DNA of 64,000 nt from assembly GCA_029980465.1 (NCBI GenBank), contig JARYIJ010000001.1, positions 496,001 through 560,000 of the forward strand, read 5' to 3'. This DNA is from Pseudolabrys sp. Its GTDB lineage: Bacteria > Pseudomonadota > Alphaproteobacteria > Rhizobiales > Xanthobacteraceae. Both the position numbers and the translations under genes were made by a program. This document shows, one piece after another, positions 29,555-38,247 of this stretch; the stretch's first letter is position 1, and each line of letters starts with the position of its first letter. The notes below the pieces were generated by a model. It saw only the letters and a program-made list of their open reading frames with translations, had not been told where the DNA came from and searched no databases.

Positions 29555-30010
29555 ATGTCGGTATTCAACGACCACAACCTGATTGCCCGCATCCTTCTGA
29601 CCATCCCGACGCTCGGCTACGGCGCGCTCACGATCGTCGCCGACTTCAACGCCACCCACGCCACCAACCCTGCCTGGACGCCGCACGCGCGCTTTCACGT
29701 GGTCTGGCAGATCTCGAGCTACATCGGCGTCGGACTGCTCGCGCTGGTGCTGATCTGGAGTCCCGGGCCGCTCGCGCCTGAGCGGCTCTACCTCGCCGGC
29801 GCCCTGGCCACGCTCGTTTATATCGGTTTCTTCGCTGCCCTGTTCATGATGCCGGTCTATGGCGGCGGCGCTTACGATGCTAACGGTTATCAGCCGTTCA
29901 AGGCGCCGGTCCCGCTGATCGCGCCGCGCTGGGACGCCAACATCACGGCATTCAGCGTGCAGATCGTCTTCCTCGTCGCGGGCCTTCTGTTCGTCGCGCG
30001 ACCGGCGTGA
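29555..30010 (+). CDS. Conserved four-helix membrane protein, unknown function
   Basis: 151 residues starting MSVFNDHNLIARIL, with GGGGGA as ribosome site 6 bp upstream. Four membrane segments (about 11-32, 50-68, 77-99, 128-147). A HARFHVVWQ motif follows the first loop. No family recognised with confidence. Ends 8 bp from the convergent chromate transporter gene. Confidence 0.78.
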   Translation: MSVFNDHNLIARILLTIPTLGYGALTIVADFNATHATNPAWTPHARFHVVWQISSYIGVGLLALVLIWSPGPLAPERLYLAGALATLVYIGFFAALFMMPVYGGGAYDANGYQPFKAPVPLIAPRWDANITAFSVQIVFLVAGLLFVARPA

Positions 30011-30018
30011 CCCGCCGG

Positions 30019-30549
30019 CTAGAGAAAGCCCGCGAGTCCGATCGCGCCGGCAATCGCGAACGCCCACAGCGGGTTGATCCTGGTGAAATAAGCGATTGTC
30101 GCGGTCGCCGCCGTCACGGCAAACGCCATCAAGCTGTGATCGGCCGCTCGCGTCACGACGAACGCGCTCGCAGCCATCAGCCCGAGCGTCACCGGCACCA
30201 GGCCGCTCTGGATGGCGGCACGCCAGCGCGCGCCCTTGAAGCGGTCCCAGATACGCGTGACGGCGAAGGCGAGCAGGCAGGTGGGCCCCGTCATTGCCGC
30301 GATCGCGACCAGGCCGCCGAGCACCCCGGCGACGTGATAGCCGATCAGCGCGACGATGATGACATTGGGACCCGGCGTGATCTGCGCCATGGCGTAGGTG
30401 TCGGCAAACTGCCGGTCCGTCATCCAGTGCATGACCTCGACCGCGAGGCGATGCATCTCGGGGATCGCGACATTGGCGCCGCCGACCGCGAAGATCGACA
30501 GCACCGCGAAATTGACGGCGAGGATCCACAGCACGTTGCCGGGATTCAC
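30019..30549 (-). CDS. chrA: Short-chain chromate transporter, second CHR subunit
   Basis: 176 residues from GTG 30549. One CHR domain: AVNFAVLSIFAVGGANVAIPEMHR, FADTYAMAQITPGPNVIIVALIGYHVAG. The conserved F-GG and PGPN motifs are present. Short-chain CHR proteins work as pairs forming one transporter. The GTG overlaps the partner stop (GTGA), so the two are coupled. Whether it exports chromate or another oxyanion is not shown. Confidence 0.9.
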   Translation of the reverse strand: MNPGNVLWILAVNFAVLSIFAVGGANVAIPEMHRLAVEVMHWMTDRQFADTYAMAQITPGPNVIIVALIGYHVAGVLGGLVAIAAMTGPTCLLAFAVTRIWDRFKGARWRAAIQSGLVPVTLGLMAASAFVVTRAADHSLMAFAVTAATATIAYFTRINPLWAFAIAGAIGLAGFL

Positions 30550-31106
30550 GGCCACACCCACGCGATGGCGATGCTGACAGGCGCAAGCACGGCGATCACC
30601 CACGGCAGTGGAAACTGCAAAAGGCCGATGGCGACGAAGGCAACGGCGGCAACGGCCGGCCCGACAATCGCACCCGAGCGAAACAGCGGCAGCAGCATCT
30701 TGGCGACCGTCGCGACCAGAAGGCCGACCGCGGCCGCGGCAACGCCAGTCAGGGCGTGGCCGAAGGCCGGCACATCGCCGTAATAGAAATAAAACAGGCC
30801 GAGCAGCATCACGATGGCGACCGGCGGCGCCATCAGACCGATCAGCGCAACGAAAGCCCCCGCCGCTCCGCCAAATCGCGAGCCGAACACCACCGAGAAG
30901 TTGACGACATTCGGGCCCGGCAGGAATTGCGACAGCGAAAACGCCTCGTTGAATTCGTCGGGAGTCATCCAGCCCTTGCGGTCGACGATCATCCGCCGCG
31001 CCCATGGCAGGGCGCCGCCGAAGCCGGACAGCGAAACGCCGACGAAGGCGGAGAACAACTCTGTGAGGCTGGGCCGGTGGGCGGGGGTCGTTTCGGACGG
31101 CGTCAT
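30546..31106 (-). CDS. chrA: Short-chain chromate transporter, first CHR subunit
   Basis: 186 residues from ATG 31106 (MTPSETTPAHRP). One CHR domain: AFVGVSLSGFGGALPWARRMIVDRKGW, FSLSQFLPGPNVVNFSVVFGSRFGG. Partner of the gene at 30019; together they equal one long-chain ChrA. An upstream ATG at 31175 would add 23 residues but has no better ribosome site. A separate full-length chrA is present at 48744. Confidence 0.9.
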   Translation of the reverse strand: MTPSETTPAHRPSLTELFSAFVGVSLSGFGGALPWARRMIVDRKGWMTPDEFNEAFSLSQFLPGPNVVNFSVVFGSRFGGAAGAFVALIGLMAPPVAIVMLLGLFYFYYGDVPAFGHALTGVAAAAVGLLVATVAKMLLPLFRSGAIVGPAVAAVAFVAIGLLQFPLPWVIAVLAPVSIAIAWVWP

Positions 31107-31289
31107 ATGCGTCGGCACCAATACCCCGGCGCGGAATCCTGTACTATTCGGAATCGGCGAAATCCACCCATGCATACGGCAGCGGATCGCCCCCCGACCG
31201 GCCGAAACCGGCGGTTCCGGGCCGATCCCCAGCCCGGTCTTTTTTCGTCAACGGTTGGCGCTTATATTCCCGGTGCCGGAGCAATCCGG
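31107..31289. other. Intergenic region between chrA pair and tmRNA
   Basis: 183 bp without a gene. It should contain the chrA promoter (minus) and the ssrA promoter (plus). A CTTTTTT run (about 31230-31237) follows GGGCCGATCCCCAGCCC and may be a terminator-like feature. Promoter hexamers were not clear. Confidence 0.35.
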
Positions 31290-31590
31290 CTATGGCGATA
31301 AATGGGCGTCGTAATAAACCTTTCGGACCCGGGGGCAGTACCCGGCGGCTCCACCAAAGCCCGGCGGGAACGGGTTTCGGCGGGGCCGAACTAGGATCGA
31401 CGAGGGCGTAAAAGGCGTACTTTCGCTCGGCATGGTACCGCCGATATCGGGCCAATTTCATAGTTGCCAACGACAACTATGCTCCGGTTGCTCAGGCTGC
31501 GTAAGGCAGTCTGAAAGACCGACTTAAAGCCCTGACGGGTTAAGCTCCGTCAGGCGGGGTTCGGAGGCACCTGGCAACAGAAGCCTCCAC
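31290..31590 (+). ncRNA. ssrA: Two-piece (circularly permuted) tmRNA
   Basis: The acceptor piece comes first and ends CGGCTCC-A-CCA (31346-31356) after a T-arm like CCGGGGGCAGTACCCGG. A spacer of about 25 nt follows, then the coding piece begins GGGGCCG (31382-31388), which pairs with CGGCTCC to close the 7-bp acceptor stem, and continues AACTAGGATCGACGAGGG as in other tmRNA 5' ends. The tag frame at 31466-31504 reads ANDNYAPVAQAA-stop. A GGAGGC/GCCTCC hairpin ends the piece near 31590. Outer ends are approximate. It rescues stalled ribosomes and tags the products for ClpXP. Confidence 0.93.
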
Positions 31591-31721
31591 TTCAATCTTT
31601 CTGCCTTCTGGCCTGCCGCCATGTCGGAAAATGCCTATATCTTGGGGTGAAGTGGCGTCCGGGTGCGTTTCATCGTCCGGCGCGGTACCATCCGGGCCCG
31701 AATCTCGAAAAGCCGAGCGGC

Positions 31722-32273
31722 ATGCCAGATCAAATCCGTTATGACCTGCTAACCCAGCAAGCGCTGCGCGGTGTCGTCCACAACGTCCTCGCCGACGCGG
31801 CCAGGAAAGGTCTGCCAGGCGACCATCACTTCTACATCTCGTTCGACACGACCGCGGACGGCGTGCGGCTGTCGCAGCGCCTGCGCAGCCAGTATCCGGA
31901 GGAGATGACGATCATCCTCCAGCACCAGTTCTGGGACCTTTCGGTTGACGACGACCACTTCGAGGTCGGCCTCTCCTTCGGCGGAGTGCCCGAGAAGCTG
32001 AGCATCCCTTTCGCGGCCATCAACGGCTTCTTCGATCCCTCGGTGCAATTCGGGTTGCAGTTCGAAACGGTCGGCGAAGGTCAGGACAACGCGGTGCCTG
32101 CCGCTACCATCGAAACCAAGCCGGCCGCCGCCGAGCCCAAGAAGAAAACGCCGACCCGCAGCTCCGTTCCCGCCGTGGCCTCCGCCAATACGTCAGAACC
32201 TGCTCCGGCCGAACCCGACAAGCCGGCGGGCGGCGCCGAAGTGGTGCGTCTCGACCGCTTCCGCAAGAAGTAA
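31722..32273 (+). CDS. sspB: SspB-like ClpXP adaptor protein
   Basis: 183 residues starting MPDQIRYDLL. An SspB fold in the first 130 residues (HFYISFDTTADGVRLSQRLRSQYPEEMTIILQHQFWDLSV, LSFGGVPEKLSIPFAAINGFFDPS) binds the ssrA tag; then a low-complexity Pro/Ala/Lys linker; then the ending GGAEVVRLDRFRKK, the ClpX-binding tail. It delivers tagged proteins to ClpXP. It lies directly downstream of the tmRNA gene on the same strand, a telling pairing. Confidence 0.93.
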   Translation: MPDQIRYDLLTQQALRGVVHNVLADAARKGLPGDHHFYISFDTTADGVRLSQRLRSQYPEEMTIILQHQFWDLSVDDDHFEVGLSFGGVPEKLSIPFAAINGFFDPSVQFGLQFETVGEGQDNAVPAATIETKPAAAEPKKKTPTRSSVPAVASANTSEPAPAEPDKPAGGAEVVRLDRFRKK

Positions 32274-32327
32274 TTCGCGCCGGCTCGCTCGCGCGGGCGC
32301 GCCGGTGCAGGCAAGCGTGAGATCGTC

Positions 32328-33749
32328 ATGGCGAAGCGGCGCACCGCATCCTCTTCGAAGAAGAAGACCCGCACCGAGAGCGACAGCTTCGGCCCGCTCG
32401 AGATCGAAGACGATAAGCTGTGGGGTGCGCAGACCGAGCGCTCCCGCAACAATTTTCGCATCGGCACCGAGCGCATGCCGCTGCCGGTCATCCATGCGCT
32501 CGGCATCGTCAAGCGTGCCGCCGCCGAGGTGAACCTCGAGCTCGGCTCGCTCGACAAGAAACGCGCCGACGCGATCGCCAAGGTCGCGCGAGAAGTGGCC
32601 AACGGTGCGCTCGACGAGCATTTTCCGCTGGTCGTCTGGCAGACCGGCTCCGGCACCCAGACCAACATGAACGTCAACGAAGTAATCGCTAACCGCGCGA
32701 ACGTGGCGCTCGGCGGCAAGCTCGGCGCCAAATCGCCGGTCCACCCGAACGATCATGTCAACATGAGCCAGTCGTCGAACGACAGCTTCCCGACGGCCAT
32801 GCACATCGCCGCCGCGATGGAGATCGCTTATCTGCTCGATCCGGCGCTGGCGCATCTGCAGGACGCGCTCGCCCGCAAGGCCAGGCAATTCGCCGGCATC
32901 GTCAAGATCGGCCGCACCCATACGATGGACGCGACGCCGCTGACGCTCGGCCAGGAATTCTCCGGTTACGCCGCTCAGGTATACTCGAGCATCCGGCGGC
33001 TGCGGCTCGGCCTCAAGGAGCTCTATCCTCTGGCGCAGGGCGGCACCGCAGTCGGCACTGGTCTCAACTCGAAAAAGAAATTCGCCCGGCTTTTCGCCAG
33101 ACGCGTCGCGGCGATCACCCGCCTGCCGTTTGTCAGCGCCGACAACAAGTTCGAGCACATGGCCGGGCACGACGCCTATGTTTTCGCGCACGGCGCCATC
33201 GTGTCGGCGGCGACCGCCCTCTTCAAGATTGCCAACGATATCCGCCTGCTCGGCTCCGGCCCGCGCTCGGGGCTCGGCGAGCTGATGCTGCCTGAAAACG
33301 AGCCCGGCTCGTCGATCATGCCCGGCAAGGTCAATCCGACGCAGACCGAGGCGCTGACCATGGTGTGCACCAAGGTGTTCGGCAACCACACCACGATTAC
33401 CGTCGCCGGCAGCCAGGGCCATTTCGAGCTCAATGTCTACAAGCCCGTGCTGGCCTATTGCATGCTGGAATCAATCCGCATCCTCGCCGATGCCGCGCGC
33501 TCGTTCGCAGACAATTGCGTGGCCGGCATCGAGGCCAACACGGTGCGCATCACCGAGCTGATGGAGAAGTCGCTGATGCTGGTGACGGCGCTGTCGCCGC
33601 ATATCGGCTACGACCAGGCCACCAAGATCGCCAAGGAAGCGCACGCCAACGGCACGACCTTGCGCGAGGAGGCGATCCGGCTCGGTTACGTCTCCGGCAG
33701 GGACTTCGATCGCTGGGTGCGGCCGGACAAGATGATCGGACCGGAGTGA
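32328..33749 (+). CDS. fumC: Fumarate hydratase class II
   Basis: 473 residues. TCA-cycle hydration of fumarate to malate, iron-independent. GTER-type N-terminus ([16 protein letters not shown]), [38 protein letters not shown], and the signature [17 protein letters not shown] with the catalytic loop. A roughly 15-residue basic N-terminal extension ([11 protein letters not shown]) precedes the family start. Its stop overlaps the next ATG by one base. Confidence 0.97.
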   Translation: MAKRRTASSSKKKTRTESDSFGPLEIEDDKLWGAQTERSRNNFRIGTERMPLPVIHALGIVKRAAAEVNLELGSLDKKRADAIAKVAREVANGALDEHFPLVVWQTGSGTQTNMNVNEVIANRANVALGGKLGAKSPVHPNDHVNMSQSSNDSFPTAMHIAAAMEIAYLLDPALAHLQDALARKARQFAGIVKIGRTHTMDATPLTLGQEFSGYAAQVYSSIRRLRLGLKELYPLAQGGTAVGTGLNSKKKFARLFARRVAAITRLPFVSADNKFEHMAGHDAYVFAHGAIVSAATALFKIANDIRLLGSGPRSGLGELMLPENEPGSSIMPGKVNPTQTEALTMVCTKVFGNHTTITVAGSQGHFELNVYKPVLAYCMLESIRILADAARSFADNCVAGIEANTVRITELMEKSLMLVTALSPHIGYDQATKIAKEAHANGTTLREEAIRLGYVSGRDFDRWVRPDKMIGPE

Positions 33750-33937
33750 TGGCCGAGATCGTCAACCTGCGGCTCGCCCGCAAGCGCGCCAAACGTCAGG
33801 CCGAGGAGGACCGCGCCGGCGCACAGCGGCTGGCGCATGGCATCCGCAAGAGCGAGCGCGAACTCATCAAGGCGCGAAACGACAAGGCGGCACGGGATAT
33901 CGACGGCCACAAACTGCGCGAGGGAGAGCCGGAGTGA
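33749..33937 (+). CDS. DUF4169-family small protein
   Basis: 62 residues, [26 protein letters not shown], highly charged and helical. The family (DUF4169) is common downstream of fumC in alphaproteobacteria. The ATG overlaps the fumC stop by one base (TGATG) and its own stop overlaps the next gene GTG, so all three are translationally coupled. Function unknown; nucleic-acid binding is possible given the Arg/Lys content. Confidence 0.85.
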   Translation: MAEIVNLRLARKRAKRQAEEDRAGAQRLAHGIRKSERELIKARNDKAARDIDGHKLREGEPE

Positions 33938-34155
33938 GCGGGCGCGTTCTCAAGCGCTCGATCATGATCGACGGCCACAGAACCAGCGTCAGTCTCGAAG
34001 ACGAATTCTGGACCGCGATGAAATCCATCGCGGGCCTGCGCAACGTGACCTTGACGGATTTGATCGCATCGATCGACCGCAGACGCGGCGACGGCAACCT
34101 GTCGTCGGCGATCCGCGTTTTCGTGCTCGCGCACTATCGCGACGGCAAGACCTGA
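33934..34155 (+). CDS. Ribbon-helix-helix domain protein
   Basis: 73 residues starting at GTG 33934 (overlapping the previous stop, GTGA). KRSIMIDGHRTSVSLEDEFWTAMKSIAGLRNVTLTDLIASID, then NLSSAIRVFVLAHYR, matches the RHH_4 type: a beta strand that contacts DNA followed by two helices. It may be a small regulator; the targets are unknown. Third gene of fumC-DUF4169-RHH. The repeat at 34160-34402 follows immediately. Confidence 0.88.
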   Translation: MSGRVLKRSIMIDGHRTSVSLEDEFWTAMKSIAGLRNVTLTDLIASIDRRRGDGNLSSAIRVFVLAHYRDGKT

Positions 34156-34159
34156 GAGT

Positions 34160-34402
34160 TTGGACTCGAAAAGAGTTCGTCAAAATCAACGACGTGTCCC
34201 GGACGCGGTGCAGCACGAGCCATAAGCGCGTTACGCGCGTCTTCGATGCGCTATGGCGAAGTGGTGCACCGCAGAGCCGGGACCCCGGTTATACGCAAAG
34301 AAACCGGGATCCCGGGTCTGCAGCGCACCGTTTCGCTTCGCTCTACGCTGCGCTGCGCCCGGGACACGAGTTTGAAAACCCGAAAATATTTCCGGTCAGA
34401 CT
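34160..34402 (+). repeat. Dispersed 245-bp palindromic repeat, copy A
   Basis: It fills the gap between the converging RHH and AsmA genes. It contains the shared cores ATCAACGACGTGTCCC, GGTGCAGCACGAGCC and AAGTGGTGCACCGCAGAG, and a central inverted repeat GAGCCGGGACCCCGGTT / AAACCGGGATCCCGG. Copies B (52165-52436, inverted) and C (55606-55848) share most of the sequence. The outer GTGTCCC/GGGACAC repeats let the whole fold into one large hairpin. No coding frame of note. Confidence 0.85.
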
Positions 34403-37400
34403 CTAAGGATTGATCGACGCGCCGCCGTGCGGCGGGGCGGGCTGCGGCAGGATATTGATCGGCGCCGGCAAGGACGGCGCGCGCTCGGTGCGATGCGGCG
34501 CAGACTTCTTCGGAGCCTGTACTTCTTTCGATTTCGACGGAATAGCGTGCGGGGCAACTGCCGGTGCAGGCTCGGGCTTTGCCGGCGCAACCGAAGGCGC
34601 CGACGGCAGCGGCGGCACTTCCGCGGCTTTAGCAGCCTCCAGGGCGCGCCGTTTCGCTTCAGCCTCTTCGAGCCGCTTCGATTCCCGGTCGACGGCCCGC
34701 AAGGTCAGCCATCCGGTCAGCGCCGAGACGTCGACGGTCTTGTCGGGCGACGCGACCGGGCCGCGCAATGCGACGTAGATGTCGGGCTGCGTGCCGGCCG
34801 CCGTGTCGGCGCCGGTCAGCACAAGACGGGCGTCGATCCGTCCATTGGTGAGATCGAGCACGCCTTCGGCGCTGATGTCGGCGCCCTCGCCTTTCGCCTG
34901 CACCTTGTCGAGCCGGATCTGGCCTGCGCTCACCGACAACGTGCTTTCGGCGGTCTTTACCTGCAACTGGCCGCTCTCGAGCGCGCGCGACGTCAGAGTC
35001 TCGATCTTGGGCGCTTCGATCGCCAGCCCGTTGTCGACCGCGTGCGTGATCGCGGCGAAGGCACGCGGGTCGAGGCCCGCCAACTGGCCGCCGGTCAAGG
35101 AGACCGTTCCATTGCCGTGCAGCGAGCCGATCAACGCGACCGGACTGCGCCCGCTGCCCTCGGCGGAAAGCGTCAAGCTGAGCCGCCCCGTGATCGGCGG
35201 CCGCGCCGCCGGCGGCAGCAGCGCCGCGACGTCGGCTTTGTCGATTGTCAGCTTGCCGCTCGCGGTGACACCGTCGGGCGCGTGCGTGAATGTGACATTG
35301 CCGCTGAACGTGCCGCCCGCGACGGCGCCGCTCATCTTGTCGAGCGCCAGTTCGTCGCCGCCAAGCCGCACGGCGGCACGGAAGTCGCGCGCCGCGAGCG
35401 CGGGCGTCAAACCGGCGCGGCGCGCGGTGACGTCGATGGTGCCCCGGTAGTCCGGCAGTGCGCCGTCGTGGAACGCATCGGCCGACCAGCCCCACGCGTT
35501 GCCCGATGCCGGCGGCATCGGCGGAAAACCGACGGCGAGCGCCGTCAGCGACGCGAGATCAATGGTCCCGGCGTCGAGGGCGCCGGAAATCTGCCGTTCC
35601 GCCAGTTTCATCGTGAGATGACCGTGCACCTGCGTTCCGGCAATCATACCGTCGATGCCGGCGAGGTTCAGCGTATCGCCATCAAGCGCGACATCCGCCC
35701 CGCCCGATAGCGGCGCCGTCGAGGACGGCAAAGTCAGCGCCGCCTTGCCGAGAGTGACCTTCAATGCGAGCTTCGGATCCCGACCCGACGCGACTTCGGC
35801 CGTGCCGTTTGCGGTCGCGTCCAGGCCGTCAGCCGTCATGGCGCCGGCGACATGCCATTCGCCGAGCGCAGGACCGGCGGCCTTGAAGACGACGCTGCCG
35901 GGCTTCTTCCCGACCGTCAGGGTTTTGCCGGCACCGAACAGCGAAGCGAGAACGCTGCCGTCGTCGGCGTCGAGCCGCCCGTCGATCTTGATCGCGGCAT
36001 CCGCCGGCGCCTTCGGGTCGCCGTGCGCGGCACCGTTGAAGGCCACGCGCACGACGCCGGCGGTCCCGTTGACCGCGACCGTGGCGGTGTTCGACGTGTC
36101 GGCGATCGACAGGCTGGCGTGCAGTTTCGCCGGTACCAGCGAGGGCAGCGCGCTGCGCAAGCGATCCGCCACGCCGGGCACGAAACGCGCGAGCAGCGTA
36201 TTGACACCGCCGAGATCGCGCGCGTCGAGATCGAGCGTGAGGTCGCCATGGGGCGATGGCGTGAGCGCGATCCGGCCCTTGGCGTCGATATTGGCGCCGC
36301 CGAAGTTGTCGACGGTCAGGCGTTCGATGTCGAGCCCGTTGTCGCCGTACTGCAGTTGCGCCACGGTCTTGCCAGCCTCGTAGCCGGCGAAGCTGGCGCG
36401 GCCGATATCGAGCGCGAGCGACACCTTGCTGGGCCGCTCCACGGTCGAGCCGGCGCTCACGGCCTTGACGAAGGCATTGGCGGCGTCGAGATCGAGCTCC
36501 GGCGCGCTCAGGCTGGCGTCGACCGTGCCGCCGGTCTTGCCGCTGCCGAACGTATAGATGAAGCGGCCGGACACCGCGCCGCGGTCGAAATTGGCGGCGA
36601 GTTGCTCGATCGCGATCTTCTCGTTGCTCAGCGTGACATCGCCGCGCACGCGCAGCGGCCGCGGCGGCGTCTTCGGCGCGTTCTTGCGGCCCTCGAGCCA
36701 GGCGGCCAGCGCATTCGGATTGACGGCTTTGACTTCTGCCGGCCCGCGGAACACGGCGCCGGAATTTTCAAATTCGAGCCGGCCGCTCAGCCGCACGTCG
36801 GTGAAGCCCGGCGCGCGGAATTCAAAGCGGTCGAGCGTCCAGCCGCCCGCCGCGGTCGAGATGTCGCCGCGCACGTTCTGCACATCGGCGCCGCCGAGCG
36901 TCACGGTGTCGATGCCGAGCCCGATCTGGATCGGGATCGTGGGCTTGAACGCCTGTCCGGCAAGGCTCACGAGACGCCGCAACGTCACGGCCGGCGGCGC
37001 GTGCTGCGCCTCGTCCTCGCCGGCCAGCCTGTCGAAATCGACCTGCTGCGCCGACAGCACGCCGCCGAAGCGCGGCTGCGCGCCGAACTTCAGCTCGGCC
37101 GTGCCGCTGAGCTTGAGCGCGTTGGCGTCCGAGCCGTACTGGAAGTTGACCTGCTCCATCAGCGCCGACGCGGGTGTCAGCTTGAGCTTGCCGCCCAGCT
37201 TCCACGGCGGCGTCACCGGACCGGACGCGGTGCGGGTCGCCAGCCCGACCGGCCGCGACAGGCTCCAGGTGCCCTGGAACTGCGGCTTGGCCGCCTTGGC
37301 CGACAGCGTGCCGTCGGCTTCGACAGTGAGCGGCGTGCTGACCGGGTCGACGTTGAGATGCAGACGCATGGCGCCGTCGCTCACCCGCCCGGTCGAGAGG

Positions 37401-37966
37401 CGGAACGGATAGAGCGCGCCGCCGACGGTCGCGGCGCCCTCGCCCTTGATCGGACCGATCAGCGAACTGAGGCTGCCGTTGAACCAGACCTTGTCGGCTT
37501 CCAGCGTCTTGCCGCTCGAGGCGTCGCTCACGACCACGGTGCCGCCGGTGATGCCGAGTCGCTCGATCGACAGCGCGTCGGGGTCGAAGTTGAAGGCCAA
37601 GGCAGGCCCGGTCATCGCGCCGGACTTGTCGATCGCGATGTGAATCCGCGGCGACGCGATCTGGACGTCCGAGGCATGCCATTGGCCGCGCATCAGCGGC
37701 CCGAGCGCGAACTCAAGTGACACCGAGCCGGCGCGCGCGGCCTGGGCACCGTCGCCGATCTTGACGCCATACATGGTCAGGCGCGGCGACGGCAGCAGCT
37801 TCGCCTCGATGTCGCCCTTGACGTGAATGTCGAGACCGACGAGGCGGCTCGCCTCCTTCTCGAACACCGAGCGATAGGCGCCCCAGTCGATGAAGAACGG
37901 CCCGACCAAGGCCGCCACCAGCGCCAGGATCAGCGCGACTGCAAGAGTGAGCAGTGTCGTCTGCAA
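34403..37966 (-). CDS. AsmA-family envelope protein
   Basis: 1187 residues. N-terminal membrane anchor (LLTLAVALILALVAALVGPFFIDW) followed by the AsmA N-domain (YRSVFEKEASRLVGLDIHVKGDIEAKLLPSPRLTMYGVKIG), then long beta-rich repeats and the AsmA_2-like C-terminal block (about 830-1100: SGKLTIDKADVAALLP). The Pro/Ala/Lys-rich tail ends at TAG 34403. AsmA-like proteins bridge the periplasm and affect outer-membrane lipid or protein assembly. Stands alone; length is normal for the rhizobial family. Confidence 0.9.
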   Translation of the reverse strand: MQTTLLTLAVALILALVAALVGPFFIDWGAYRSVFEKEASRLVGLDIHVKGDIEAKLLPSPRLTMYGVKIGDGAQAARAGSVSLEFALGPLMRGQWHASDVQIASPRIHIAIDKSGAMTGPALAFNFDPDALSIERLGITGGTVVVSDASSGKTLEADKVWFNGSLSSLIGPIKGEGAATVGGALYPFRLSTGRVSDGAMRLHLNVDPVSTPLTVEADGTLSAKAAKPQFQGTWSLSRPVGLATRTASGPVTPPWKLGGKLKLTPASALMEQVNFQYGSDANALKLSGTAELKFGAQPRFGGVLSAQQVDFDRLAGEDEAQHAPPAVTLRRLVSLAGQAFKPTIPIQIGLGIDTVTLGGADVQNVRGDISTAAGGWTLDRFEFRAPGFTDVRLSGRLEFENSGAVFRGPAEVKAVNPNALAAWLEGRKNAPKTPPRPLRVRGDVTLSNEKIAIEQLAANFDRGAVSGRFIYTFGSGKTGGTVDASLSAPELDLDAANAFVKAVSAGSTVERPSKVSLALDIGRASFAGYEAGKTVAQLQYGDNGLDIERLTVDNFGGANIDAKGRIALTPSPHGDLTLDLDARDLGGVNTLLARFVPGVADRLRSALPSLVPAKLHASLSIADTSNTATVAVNGTAGVVRVAFNGAAHGDPKAPADAAIKIDGRLDADDGSVLASLFGAGKTLTVGKKPGSVVFKAAGPALGEWHVAGAMTADGLDATANGTAEVASGRDPKLALKVTLGKAALTLPSSTAPLSGGADVALDGDTLNLAGIDGMIAGTQVHGHLTMKLAERQISGALDAGTIDLASLTALAVGFPPMPPASGNAWGWSADAFHDGALPDYRGTIDVTARRAGLTPALAARDFRAAVRLGGDELALDKMSGAVAGGTFSGNVTFTHAPDGVTASGKLTIDKADVAALLPPAARPPITGRLSLTLSAEGSGRSPVALIGSLHGNGTVSLTGGQLAGLDPRAFAAITHAVDNGLAIEAPKIETLTSRALESGQLQVKTAESTLSVSAGQIRLDKVQAKGEGADISAEGVLDLTNGRIDARLVLTGADTAAGTQPDIYVALRGPVASPDKTVDVSALTGWLTLRAVDRESKRLEEAEAKRRALEAAKAAEVPPLPSAPSVAPAKPEPAPAVAPHAIPSKSKEVQAPKKSAPHRTERAPSLPAPINILPQPAPPHGGASINP

Positions 37967-37981
37967 AAACGTACTCCCACG

Positions 37982-38059
37982 CTAGTACCGCCGATTTGAA
38001 GTCCCCGCATCACTTTCGGCAGTCTCATGACAGGGGCTTCAAATCGAAAGCGATACTAG
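37982..38059. repeat. Hairpin element 1 with CTAGTA ends
   Basis: Imperfect inverted repeat: the left arm CTAGTACCGCCGATTTGAAG (from 37982) and a right arm ending GATACTAG (to 38059) pair over about 24 bp, with two extra bases in the right arm, around a 26-nt loop. First of two adjacent elements upstream of AsmA. Confidence 0.8.
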
Positions 38060-38072
38060 AATCATAGTTTTG

Positions 38073-38151
38073 CTAGTACCCTTTGCTTTCCGAGGTTCGG
38101 AAAGACACATGTTGCGACGTATCACGAACTTCGGAAAGCAAAGGGTACTAG
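38073..38151. repeat. Hairpin element 2 with CTAGTA ends
   Basis: Left arm CTAGTACCCTTTGCTTTCCG (from 38073) and right arm ending AAAGCAAAGGGTACTAG (38125-38151) match at 26 of 27 positions around a loop of about 25 nt. It shares the CTAGTA ends with element 1 but not the internal sequence. Each looks like a small non-autonomous element or an oversized terminator pair. Confidence 0.82.
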
Positions 38152-38247
38152 GCCGCCGCCCGCGCGAATATGGGACCGATTGGCGGAAAGGTTACGCCAT
38201 TTGCCCCGGCATGGCGGCAAGTTTTTGACGCGGCGTTTTGGACGGCG

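Noticed and set aside
31144..31476. 110-residue minus-strand frame beginning MSLATMKLARYRR
   Set aside because: Lies antisense to the tmRNA gene and has no protein features.
35852..37720. 622-residue plus-strand frame opposite the AsmA gene
   Set aside because: Arg/Gly/Ala-rich shadow of a GC-rich gene; the opposite strand has a clear AsmA protein with anchor and domains.
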